16,534 nucleotides of DNA from UBA11524 sp051883695. Its GTDB lineage: Bacteria > Bacillota > Clostridia > Christensenellales > Aristaeellaceae. The notes under the pieces are model-generated. The model was not told where the DNA came from. It searched no databases and saw only the letters and a program-made list of their open reading frames with translations. Numbering within the stretch: the stretch's first letter is position 1; every line of letters begins with the position of its first letter. Positions 7,640 through 16,483 of the stretch are shown here, in pieces. The stretch lies in the NCBI GenBank assembly GCA_051883695.1, contig JBJEUF010000063.1, positions 1 through 16,534 on the forward strand, given 5' to 3'. The translations under genes and the position numbers were made by a program.

Positions 7640-7673
7640 ACATTGGCCTTTCGGTGTCGGAAGGCCAATGTTT
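7640..7673 (+). terminator. Terminator hairpin after the importer operon
   Basis: ACATTGGCCTT (7640-7650) pairs perfectly with AAGGCCAATGT (7661-7671) across a 10-base loop; the T-tract is short (TTT, 7671-7673). It lies 13 bases past the permease 2 stop and before the promoter region of the kinase operon. A short T-tract could allow some read-through. Confidence 0.65.
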
Positions 7674-7705
7674 CCTGCTGTGTACCGTTTGGGAGATTGC
7701 TGACG

Positions 7706-7744
7706 AAATTTACCCTTTCAAACAGGCGGTAAATATGGTATATA
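7706..7744 (+). promoter_or_regulatory. Putative promoter of the sensor-lyase operon
   Basis: An extended -10, TG-G-TATATA (7736-7744), is preceded at 17 bases by a weak TTTCAA -35 (7716-7721). The -35 sits inside AATTT (7707-7711) plus CTTTCAAACAG (7715-7725), which resembles the element upstream of the importer operon. TTTACC (7709-7714) and GGTAAA (7728-7733) also form an inverted repeat with a 13-base spacer around the -35, a possible operator. The gene start is at 7813, giving a leader of about 60 bases. Confidence 0.45.
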
Positions 7745-7812
7745 TGAAGTATAGAAGCCGGCGATGAAAATAGGCAGGTAATCCCCCATAGCACGGAAAT
7801 TGAGAAAATCGC

Positions 7813-9624
7813 ATGAGGAAACGTTGGTGGCAATTCCGCAATGCCCGCTTGTCCGTCAAACTGAATCTGATCTTCCTGGTTGGCGTTGTTCTTCCCTTCG
7901 AGGTGATCAGTGTCGTGGCGATGCTTCGCCTGACTGTACAGAGCCAGCAGTCTTTGCTGGATACTGCCCAGCTGAGCTATGCGCAGGCAAGCTCCTATCT
8001 GGAGTACCGCTTCCATGATGCGTGGCAGACGACCGCGACGCTGACCAATGACGACGCGCTCCGCCGGGGTTTCCAGAAGCAGCCCGCAGACATGTCCCTG
8101 AGCGAGCAGGTGGCTCTCTACGACACGGTGCTGGATCGCATGGGGACGATTGCGTCCATTCAGAACATGAAGCGGTTTCGCTTCTATGTGGATGATGGCT
8201 TCATTTTCTCCGGCGTGTCCGAGTGGTTCGGGCCGGTGAGCGGCCTATCGGAGGAGCTGCGCCGGTCTGCCCAGGGCAAGGGGATCAACCGCCTGAACTG
8301 GGTGCGTCAGGACGGAACTGCCACCCTTATGTCTGCGGTTGGCATCGCGTCACCGGACGATATGTTGAACTACACCGCCTATCTGGTGGTGGAAATGGAT
8401 CTTCCGGAAATCGGCATGCTGCTGGAGCGCAGCACCGTGACCGAGGGGCAAATGACCATCCTGCTGGCGGAGGGAAGCGTGCTTGCGGCAAGCTGTGCGG
8501 AGGTGCCCGACTGGCTTGGCAAGGAGTTTGACAGCTTGGCTGACTGGCAGCAAACCTCCTTTACGATGCTCAACACGCCCCAAGGCCGCTGGTATGTGTT
8601 GATGCAGCGCGTACCCTATACCAACGCCTACCTGCTCTCCCTGATGCCCCGCAGCGCCAGCTGGTACAGCTCCCTCCAGACGCTGACCCTCCTGATGGCC
8701 TCCCTGCTGGCGGTGGCGCTGATGACCTGTTGGATTTACAGCAGGCTTGCCAGTGATATTACCGGACGCATTGACCGGCTGAACCGCTCCTTCGATGAGG
8801 TTGGACAGGGGCAGTATCTTCCTGTCACCCCAATTGACTGCATGGACGAAATCGGTGAACTGACCGTCAACTATAACGTTATGGCGGAAGAACTGGAGCA
8901 CCTGATGCAGGAGCAATTCCGGCTGGGTCAGAAAATCTCCCAGGTCGAGCTGCTGGCGCTTCAATCGCAGATCAATCCGCATTTCCTGTACAACACGCTG
9001 GACATGGTTAAGTGGATGGCCCAGGCTGGTCAGCTGAGCAATGTGACCGAAACTGTAGAGAACCTGACCGCCTACTATCGCCTGACCCTGAGCCGGGGCA
9101 AGAGCGTCATCAGCATCGATGATGAGCTGCGGATGTGCTCGGTCTATGTCAGCATTCAGCAGAAGCGCTTCGGCAACAGCTTCGCCCTCCAGGTGGATGT
9201 GGACGACGCGCTCCGCAGTTGCGCGATTCCCAAAATCACGCTGCAGCCACTGGTGGAGAACGCGATTGTCCATGGCATCCGCGAGCGGACTGCACCAGGC
9301 GGCCTCATTTGCATCACCGGCAGGCTAAAGGACGGAAAAATCACCCTGATGGTAAAGGACAATGGCGTAGGCATGACTGTGGGCGCCATACCCAGCAAAA
9401 CCGGCAGCGGCTACGGCATGAAAAATATCCAGCAACGGTTGCGGCTGTTCTTTGATACCCAGGATGTCATGGCATTGCAGAGCATCAAGGGCATTGGTAC
9501 AACGGTCACACTGACCATCCCTGCCTGGCAGGCAGGCGCGGAGGAAACTTTGCGTCGGGCGGAGGTCATGGATGGGCAATACCCGACGGCGATGACAGAG
9601 AACCAGACAGACGCTGTGAGGTGA
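7813..9624 (+). CDS. Sensor histidine kinase, YesM/LytS-like (HisKA_7TM-less, His_kinase family)
   Basis: This 603-residue membrane kinase is predicted to sense an extracellular signal and phosphorylate the regulator encoded at 11214. TM1 is at about residues 15-38 (LNLIFLVGVVLPFEVISVVA). A sensor region of about 245 residues outside the cell follows. TM2 is at about 287-311, followed by a HAMP linker. The His_kinase domain has H390 in QSQINPHFLYNTLD, the class signature. The ATPase domain shows N483 in PLVENAIVHG, D516-N-G-V-G and GSGYGMKNIQQRL. All required residues are present and the gene is unbroken. The start ATG at 7813 has only a weak purine stretch (TTGAGAA) upstream, so translation may be modest. 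It heads a five-gene unit, and the next gene starts 6 bases after its stop. Confidence 0.9.
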   Translation: MRKRWWQFRNARLSVKLNLIFLVGVVLPFEVISVVAMLRLTVQSQQSLLDTAQLSYAQASSYLEYRFHDAWQTTATLTNDDALRRGFQKQPADMSLSEQVALYDTVLDRMGTIASIQNMKRFRFYVDDGFIFSGVSEWFGPVSGLSEELRRSAQGKGINRLNWVRQDGTATLMSAVGIASPDDMLNYTAYLVVEMDLPEIGMLLERSTVTEGQMTILLAEGSVLAASCAEVPDWLGKEFDSLADWQQTSFTMLNTPQGRWYVLMQRVPYTNAYLLSLMPRSASWYSSLQTLTLLMASLLAVALMTCWIYSRLASDITGRIDRLNRSFDEVGQGQYLPVTPIDCMDEIGELTVNYNVMAEELEHLMQEQFRLGQKISQVELLALQSQINPHFLYNTLDMVKWMAQAGQLSNVTETVENLTAYYRLTLSRGKSVISIDDELRMCSVYVSIQQKRFGNSFALQVDVDDALRSCAIPKITLQPLVENAIVHGIRERTAPGGLICITGRLKDGKITLMVKDNGVGMTVGAIPSKTGSGYGMKNIQQRLRLFFDTQDVMALQSIKGIGTTVTLTIPAWQAGAEETLRRAEVMDGQYPTAMTENQTDAVR

Positions 9625-9630
9625 TGTGAA

Positions 9631-11192
9631 GTGAAGAAAAGACGTTCCGATTCCAAAGGGCTGTTCATCATGATGGCCGCTGTATTCCTGACTGCCGCGC
9701 TCATCGCGGGGATCGCCCTGACGATTTATCTGCGCCCGCAGACAACGACGGAACCGGAAAAGGCCGTGAAAACCATTCAGGTAGTCAGCATGGGCACGGA
9801 GCCGGCCTGCGGCATGACGCGCTTCTATGAGAAGCTGGATGCACTGACCATCCCGGAGCTTGGCTTCCGGGTGCGGGTGGAATACATACCCTGGGCCAGG
9901 AGGACATCCGGTTGTCACGCGTGATTGAGAACGGCGAGGCGGACATCCTGTGCGGCGGTGAATGGAACAATTATGCCGATTACGCGCAGAAACATGCCTA
10001 TATCGATCTGGAGCCCCTGCTGGACAGCGTGCCGGCGCTGCAAGACGCCCTGACCGACTTTTTGGGGGAGGACTATCTGAACATCGTTGGCACAAATGGA
10101 TGCCTGTACGGCATCCCGGAAATGGTCTCCTCTCCCGCCATCTATGGCGTGCTGTACCGGGAGGACCTACGCCGGAAGTGGGGACTTGCGGAGCTCACGG
10201 ACTTTGCCGCGCTGGAGGAATACCTGTACCGTGCGACAGAGGAAGGCTATGATGCCCCTGTGTGTGATGAGGGGATCATGTACCACCTGTGGAACCTGGT
10301 CGCGGGAAACAGGTATCTGTTCGTCCCGAATTTAGGAAATCATTTCGTCGTGCCGCTGGACGATCCAAGCCGCGTGTCCCTGTGGTACGAAACGCCGGAA
10401 TACCGTCAGTGCCTGGACATCCTGCATCGCTGGTACAGGGATGGCATCGTTCGGCAGGACATTCTGGTGGGCACACAGCGGGAGAACTATGTGGACATGG
10501 CCGAGGATCGCATGTGCATTGACATGACCAGCCATCTGGACCCGGTGGACAAGTATTACATTCCCGCTATTCTGGGCTCACATCCAGACTATCAGCTGCG
10601 CTTCCTGCCCTGCGGGATGCTGGCGGAGGGTTTCCCCTATTTCAGAGGAACGCTCAGCTCCACCATGGTTTCCATCTCTTCCCGCTCCGAGTCCGCCCAG
10701 GAAGCGCTGAAATTCCTCGAGAAAGTGTTCACGGATGAGCGCTATGCCCATCTGGTGCGCTACGGCGTGGAGGGGCTGAACTATGTCAATCAAAATGGCA
10801 GCCTCTTCTATGAGGGCATTGACAGTAGCAACATCCTCCGCAGCTGGACGGGCCTGAAGAACGACCGCTTCCTCCTGAACAGTCTCTCCCCCTATGCCTC
10901 CTGGAATGAGAGTCTGCAGCAGGCACGGGCCTTTGTTGCCGGGCAGATGGAGCAGCAGGATACCCGCGATCCCTTCACCGGCTTCACCTGTGATCTGTCG
11001 CGGCACAATTTGGCGCTGGAAGCGTTCACCAGGCTCATGGACGGCAAATGGCGGATGCTGACCTGCGGCGTAACGGATTCCGTGGAGGACGATCTGACCC
11101 TGATGCTGTCCGATCTCCGTGATGCCGGGGCGGAAGCGGTTACCCGGGACCTGGCTGCGCAGCTGGCGACATGGTTCAACCGGACGGAATAA
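9631..11192 (+). CDS. Membrane-anchored solute-binding protein in the two-component operon, interrupted by one-base frameshift
   Basis: The GTG start at 9631 has GAGGTGAT upstream. The N-terminus is KKRR followed by an uncleaved hydrophobic anchor at about residues 11-34, without a lipobox or clear cleavage site. A family 1 solute-binding fold then faces outward. Frame 1 is lost after YIPW (W88). Frame 3 continues exactly as GQEDIRLSRVIENGEADIL, so one G is missing from the GGG run at 9893-9895. The corrected protein is 520 residues, a normal length, with LYGIPEMVSSPAIYGVLYRED and late helical regions. As printed, the N-terminal product ends at 9924. It has no permease beside it and lies between kinase and regulator, so a co-sensor that presents ligand to the kinase is more likely than a transport role. 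That role is inferred. Confidence 0.75.
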
Positions 11193-11213
11193 TGCTGACA
11201 GGAGGAAACATGT

Positions 11214-12733
11214 ATGCGAATCCTGATCGCGGACGATGAACGATATACCCGCGAAGGAATTGTCTCCAGTATTGACTGGCAAAAGTATGGCATCGACTAC
11301 GTCATGCAGGCGGAGGACGGCGAGCAGGCGCTGGAAATCGCCTCCTGGCTCCAGCCGGAGATTGTGCTGACGGACATCCGGATGCCGAAGAAGAATGGCA
11401 TTGAATTTGTCGAAGAGCTGAAAAAGGCCTGCGGCGGATCCCACATTCTCTTCATGAGCAGCTATGTGGAAATCGAGTACCTGAAAAGCGCCATCCGTCT
11501 CTCCGCGGTGGAATACATCCAGAAGCCGCTGAACATGGCGGAGCTGGAGGATGCGCTGCAAAAGACGGTCTCCCTGGTTCACCGCGACCGGCAGCACGAG
11601 CAGAACGCCGAGCAGGCTCGAGAGCTGTATACGCTGATGCTGACCTGCAATCCCGCTGCTATCCGGCAGAGCCGATTGCCCATGCAGTTTCGCATCCCGG
11701 AGGAAATGCAATCGTGGTACTGCGTGCTGTGTGAATGCGGTGCGGAGCGAAGCGGTGAATCGGCGGAAATTCCACGCAGCGAGTTGCTTGCCGCCGCCGG
11801 GGAGGATACATTCCCCCTGCTGGGCGTGAAGCGCAGCGATCTGGCGGTGCTGATACTGGGTCTTCCGGAAGAAAAATCACCTGACTGGCAGCAGCTTGCA
11901 GAACGCCTGTCGAGCATCAGGCGGGTGCAGTGCTTTGCCTATGCGCCGCAGCCCGCACCGCTGTCCGACCTGTGGAAGCGCTTCGAGCAGGCGCAGGAAG
12001 CGCTGACGATGGCGTTCTTCCATCCGGATCAGTTTGCCTTTTGTGCCAATGGGGCACAGTTGGTCATGGACAGTCTGGACATGGACAGAATCAGCGAGTT
12101 TGAGATGCTGCTGAAAAACCAGTCGCCCAATCTGCTGGAATGGACAAACGGCTTCCGCCGGCATGTCTGCGAGGGCTGCTATCCGGTGGAAATGGTGAAA
12201 TCCTACTATTTCGCCTTCCTGCAGGCAACGATGGAAATGTACCCAGATCTGAGCAATGCCATCGCCATCGCCAAGGGCGAGCCCATTGAGCCGGAGAAGC
12301 TTTGGCAGACTGTCTCCGGGGCAAGGAACATCAACGTCCTTCACAACTTACTGACCAATGCCATCCTGCTGTGTAGCCGCGAGGGTGAAACGGAAACGCG
12401 CAGCCGCTGCATCCGGGATACGATTTCGTTCATCCGCGCCAACTACCAGACGCGGAGCTGAGCCTGCCCGACATCGCGGAAGCCGTCCATCTGACGCCCG
12501 CCTACCTGAATACCTGCTTCAAAAACGAGACCGGCAGAACCATCAAGTGTTACCTGACCAATTACCGCATCGAGCAAGCCCAGAAGCTTCTGCGGAATGA
12601 GCATTATCGCTCCAAGGAGATTGCCGCCCGCTGCGGCTTTTCTGACAACGGTTACTTCACCAAGGTGTTCCGGCGCAGTACGGGTATGACGCCGCTTGAA
12701 TATCGGGATCGCTTTTTTGAGGAGAAGAACTGA
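11214..12733 (+). CDS. AraC-family response regulator, YesN-like, interrupted by one-base frameshift
   Basis: This cytoplasmic DNA-binding partner of the kinase begins at the ATG at 11214 after AGGAGG. The receiver domain (residues 1-about 120) has the acidic pair D7-D8, the phospho-acceptor D54 in LTDIRMPKKNG, S82 and K104. A middle region of unknown detail follows to about 400. The frame ends early at 12461 (RANYQTRS), but frame 2 continues as AELSLPDIAEAVHLTPAYLN, then TGRTIKCYLTNYRIEQAQKLL and CGFSDNGYFTKVFRRSTGMT. This is a complete AraC double helix-turn-helix ending at 12733. One missing G at about 12449 (CAG-GAC becoming CAGAC) explains it. Corrected length is 506 residues. As printed, the product (415 residues) has no DNA-binding domain. 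The stop overlaps the lyase start by one base (TGATG). Likely targets are the promoters near 4105 and 7739. Confidence 0.85.
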
Positions 12734-15315
12734 TGGAAAACAGACTTGAAGCACTCTTGATACAGGCAAGGCAAGCGCTTGCGCAGTATGGCACCGCGGC
12801 AACGCCCTGCAACCGCGCCATGCTGGAGGACATGATGGCCCAGTCGGAAACCGTGCTTCGCGGCGAGCCGCTGGTGCACCTGTCGGGCAGCCGGGCATTC
12901 TTGCGCATGACACAGGAGGACTGGATGCAGTACATGCTTTCCCATCCGGTGATGTATGGCTTTGACCAGCAGCCCGGGCAGGCGGAAACCTATGGGCTGG
13001 AAAAGGCACTGGCCTGGTTTGTCAAGAGCTGCACTGATCCCGAGGAGTCGGATGTCCCGCGCAGCATCCCCGGGATGACCTTTGAGCAGGATACGGAGGA
13101 TCTGCTGCTGTTCTCCCCAACGGAGTGGCAGGATATCCGCGCGCGCCTTCCTCGTGACACGGAGCTACAAGACGTGTACGCCAATATCCGCCGCATTGCC
13201 GACCGCACGACAGAGGAGGGTGTGCAGCGCATCTGGGATGCTACATGGGGAAGCCACGCGCAACTTCCCTCCGACGAGGATTTGTTCAGCGATACCGCCA
13301 AGGGGCTGAACTTTTCGGTGCCCGAGGGGGCTGTATTCCTGCAGATTCGCTTTGATTTTCCCGAGCAACGCAACTGGCGGGTGCGGAAGCTGCGCATCAG
13401 CAGCGCGGACACGGGAGACCAGTCCGGCGAGGCGGAGCTGACCATGGGCGGCGATACATCCAGCCTGACCTCCGGGGTGAACTTTGCTGTCAGTGGCGGC
13501 AGTATGTGTACGCTGCATTTCATGGTCGATCAGCGGGAAAAGCTCCGCGAGGACATCCGGGTGCTGCTCAGCTTCGCCGATGCGCAGGGCACTGAGGTTG
13601 GTCGGCATGTGTTTTCCTATAACCGCAAGGCCTGGTATCCGGTCATCTTCTTCAATCTGGACATGCAGTGCAACGCGATCTGCTATGCCGTGACCGGGGA
13701 AGAAGCCTATGCCCGCAAGGCCATTCGGCTGATGCTGCTCTTTCTGGACGATTTTGCCCAGGGCGCGCTGTACTGGCTGATGCACAACCGGCGGCCGGAG
13801 GATCGGGACAATTATGGCGCGGTACAGGCGGGGCGCAATCTGGCGGCCACCGCGATGACCTGCGCCCTTGTCCGGCAGCGGATGGACGAAGCGGAGAACC
13901 GGCAGCTGCACGAGCTGTGTGGCTTCCTCATTCATGATGTGCTTGATCTGCGGGACCGCACCTGCCTGACGGATGAGCGGGCTCAGCGGGGTACGGGCAA
14001 CTGGCAGACCGACATGTGCATTGGCGCGGCGATGCTGGCATCTGCCGTGCCGGGCATCCCCCATCGAAAAATGTGGGTAATGAACGCTGAAAAGATCCTG
14101 TCCGCCCAGCTGTGCGTCAACCTGAACCATGATGGCTCCTGGCCGGAGTCCCTGCGCTATCACCACGCGGCGCTGGAGCATCTGTGCACCTTTTCCCGCT
14201 TCTGGGAGCACGAGACCGGGAAGGACTGGTTTTCCACCCATCATCTGGACAGGATGTTCGCCTATACCATCGGCACCCAGCTACCGCCCTGCCCCTATTT
14301 CGACGGGCACATCAGCACCCCGCCCTTCGGGGATCACAAGCTGGGCGGCGGCAGCGAATATCATCTGCTGGGCGGCTGGGCGGCGCGGGTTTCCCGGAAC
14401 AATCCACAGCTGGGCGCGCAGATGCTGGAAACCTGGCAGCGGGCCGGATGTCCGTCCCGGGAGCCCGGGGGAGAATCCGTCGTGGCGGAATTGCTGCTGC
14501 GTACGCCGGCAAGCGGTTCAGTCCCCTGCGACACGGCATATCGGACACAGAGCCGCCATTTCCCGGATGTGGGTCTGACACTGATGCGCAACGGAGCCGC
14601 ATGCCTGGCGGTCATGTGCAGCCCGCGCAGAATTGGCCACGGCCATTTGGATCAGGGCTCCTTCATCTACTACTGGCGCGACCTGCCGCTGGTGATGGAC
14701 TCGGGCATTGAGGGCTATTTCGACGCGACAACGCAGTGGCACATCAGCTCCCTGTCTCACGCCTGTATGCTCTTTGCGTCGGACAGGGCACCGGACGAGG
14801 ACAGCACGGCCATCAATCTGTCCGCCGGCAACTATACCCGCAGGCGTGGCTGGTGCGATACGCCGGCCTCCTCCGAGCTGCTGGAACTGTCCCTGGGCGA
14901 TCCGGTGCAGCGGATTCGCATGCGCATCGGTGACCCGGATGGGCGTGGCTTCCACCTTCGCCAGCTGACGCTGGAGGCGGATGGCACCGTGGTCATTGAG
15001 GATCGGGTGACGGGCTATCCCGGCGAGGTGCTTTTCTGCCTGCCCATGCTGGTACAGGGGGCGACCATCACCTGCACGGGATGCGGGGCCAGCGTGCGGG
15101 GCAAGGGCTACGATGGCGCCGATCTGCTGGTGAACATCCTCAGTCCCGTGCTGGCCATTTGGGCGGAGGAAGGCCGCGTCACGCCCATGCATCCCGGCGA
15201 AGAGCCCCAGTGCATCCCCTTCCTGCGGGTCAGGGCAAATGCGGCGGATGGCTTTACCGTGCGCCTGAGCGGCGAACATCATGAAAAGGAGCAATCGGAA
15301 TGTGGACGGAATTGA
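12733..15315 (+). CDS. Heparinase II/III-type polysaccharide lyase, cytoplasmic
   Basis: This 860-residue protein is predicted to cleave a uronic-acid-containing oligosaccharide by beta-elimination, leaving an unsaturated uronate. Residues 1-300 are unrecognised and include a beta-rich stretch at about 200-300. A helical toroid region follows, then a C-terminal beta-sandwich from about 610. Candidate catalytic residues of the superfamily are N423 (GTGNWQTD), Y476-H477 (GSWPESLRYHHAALEH) and H636/H638 in IGHGHLDQGSFIYYWRDLPLVMDSG. A later SLSHACM resembles the usual 'S-x-x-H-N' element. No signal peptide is present, so it works on imported material. AGGAG (12720-12724) precedes the ATG, which overlaps the regulator stop by one base. 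The PL family and substrate cannot be assigned by eye. Confidence 0.8.
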   Translation: MENRLEALLIQARQALAQYGTAATPCNRAMLEDMMAQSETVLRGEPLVHLSGSRAFLRMTQEDWMQYMLSHPVMYGFDQQPGQAETYGLEKALAWFVKSCTDPEESDVPRSIPGMTFEQDTEDLLLFSPTEWQDIRARLPRDTELQDVYANIRRIADRTTEEGVQRIWDATWGSHAQLPSDEDLFSDTAKGLNFSVPEGAVFLQIRFDFPEQRNWRVRKLRISSADTGDQSGEAELTMGGDTSSLTSGVNFAVSGGSMCTLHFMVDQREKLREDIRVLLSFADAQGTEVGRHVFSYNRKAWYPVIFFNLDMQCNAICYAVTGEEAYARKAIRLMLLFLDDFAQGALYWLMHNRRPEDRDNYGAVQAGRNLAATAMTCALVRQRMDEAENRQLHELCGFLIHDVLDLRDRTCLTDERAQRGTGNWQTDMCIGAAMLASAVPGIPHRKMWVMNAEKILSAQLCVNLNHDGSWPESLRYHHAALEHLCTFSRFWEHETGKDWFSTHHLDRMFAYTIGTQLPPCPYFDGHISTPPFGDHKLGGGSEYHLLGGWAARVSRNNPQLGAQMLETWQRAGCPSREPGGESVVAELLLRTPASGSVPCDTAYRTQSRHFPDVGLTLMRNGAACLAVMCSPRRIGHGHLDQGSFIYYWRDLPLVMDSGIEGYFDATTQWHISSLSHACMLFASDRAPDEDSTAINLSAGNYTRRRGWCDTPASSELLELSLGDPVQRIRMRIGDPDGRGFHLRQLTLEADGTVVIEDRVTGYPGEVLFCLPMLVQGATITCTGCGASVRGKGYDGADLLVNILSPVLAIWAEEGRVTPMHPGEEPQCIPFLRVRANAADGFTVRLSGEHHEKEQSECGRN

Positions 15316-16481
15316 CCTTGAGCAACCAGGAACGGGCCTGGGTGGAAGACGTGTGGTGCAAGCTGGAAAACAAGATGGCATGGGTTCACGAGAAGTCCCG
15401 GGACAAAATTCCCTATCTGACCGTGAACGGCGTGCATGATGACCGTTCAGCCACGGATCGGGTATGGAGCGAGGGCGACGGTCTGGCCTGGTGGACGAAC
15501 GGCTTCTGGGGCGGGCTGATGTGGCTGATGTACCATGAAACCAACGACCGTCGGTACGCGGAGATCGCCGCCATCTCCGAGCAGAAGATGGACGCATGCT
15601 TTGACAGCTTCTACGGTCTGCATCATGATGTAGGCTTCATGTGGCGTCCCACTGCCGCGGCGGACTATGACCTGACGGGCAACCCGGTTTCCCTCAAGCG
15701 TGCGCTGCACGCAGCCAATCTGCTGGCAGGCCGATTCAATCCGGCGGGCAATTACATCCGCGCCTGGAACAGCACGCCCGGCGGAGAGGGGGACAACAGC
15801 GGCTGGGCGATCATCGACTGCATGATGAACCTCTCCCTGCTCTACTGGGCAACGGAGCAGACCGGTGATCCCCGCTTTCGTCACATCGCCATGCGTCATG
15901 CGGACACCGCGATGAACGCCTTTGTGCGGCAGGACGGCTCCGTCCGCCACATTGTTGTGTTTGATCCTGAAAGCGGCAGGTATCTGCATTCTCTGGGCGG
16001 GCAGGGCTATGCTCACGGCTCGTCCTGGACACGCGGACAGGGTTGGGGTGTGTATGGCTTCATGATCAGCTATCACCATACCGGCGAGGAGCGTTATCTG
16101 CGCACGGCGGAGCGCATCGCGGATTCCATCATTCCCCACATCCCGGACAGCGGCATCATTCCGGTTGACTTCCGCCAGCCCGCGGAGCCCGCCTGGGAGG
16201 ATTCCTGCGGGGCCTGCGTCATTGCCGGAGGCCTGCTGGAGCTGGCAAAAGCAGAGCGCATTCCGGCCCGGAAGCGGGCGCTGTATCTGGAAAAGGCCCT
16301 CCTGATTCTGCGTGCCATCGATGAAAAGCGCGCGGACTGGAGCGAAGGCTGCGACAGCATCGTGCTGAACTGCAGCGGCGCCTATCATGACAAGCACCAC
16401 CATTTCACCATGGTCTACGCGGACTACTACTTTGCTGAGGCTATTGCCAAACTGCGGGGCAGCAGGCTGTGGATGTGGTAA
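15300..16481 (+). CDS. GH88 unsaturated glucuronyl hydrolase
   Basis: This 393-residue cytoplasmic enzyme is predicted to hydrate and remove the 4,5-unsaturated uronate left at the non-reducing end by a lyase. The two catalytic aspartates known in Bacillus GL1 unsaturated glucuronyl hydrolase are matched by D110 in LHHDVGFMW and D173 in AIIDCMMNLSLLYWA; their 63-residue separation fits the 61 of the model enzyme. SSWTRGQGWGVYGF and the late HHFTMVYADYYFAEA are further family landmarks, and the length is normal. It overlaps the lyase gene by 16 bases, with AAAAGGAG (15284-15291) inside the lyase end, so translation is probably coupled. GH88 rather than GH105 is preferred from these motifs. The pairing with a lyase strongly supports the pathway, while the oligosaccharide is unknown. 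Confidence 0.88.
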   Translation: MWTELTLSNQERAWVEDVWCKLENKMAWVHEKSRDKIPYLTVNGVHDDRSATDRVWSEGDGLAWWTNGFWGGLMWLMYHETNDRRYAEIAAISEQKMDACFDSFYGLHHDVGFMWRPTAAADYDLTGNPVSLKRALHAANLLAGRFNPAGNYIRAWNSTPGGEGDNSGWAIIDCMMNLSLLYWATEQTGDPRFRHIAMRHADTAMNAFVRQDGSVRHIVVFDPESGRYLHSLGGQGYAHGSSWTRGQGWGVYGFMISYHHTGEERYLRTAERIADSIIPHIPDSGIIPVDFRQPAEPAWEDSCGACVIAGGLLELAKAERIPARKRALYLEKALLILRAIDEKRADWSEGCDSIVLNCSGAYHDKHHHFTMVYADYYFAEAIAKLRGSRLWMW

Positions 16482-16483
16482 GA

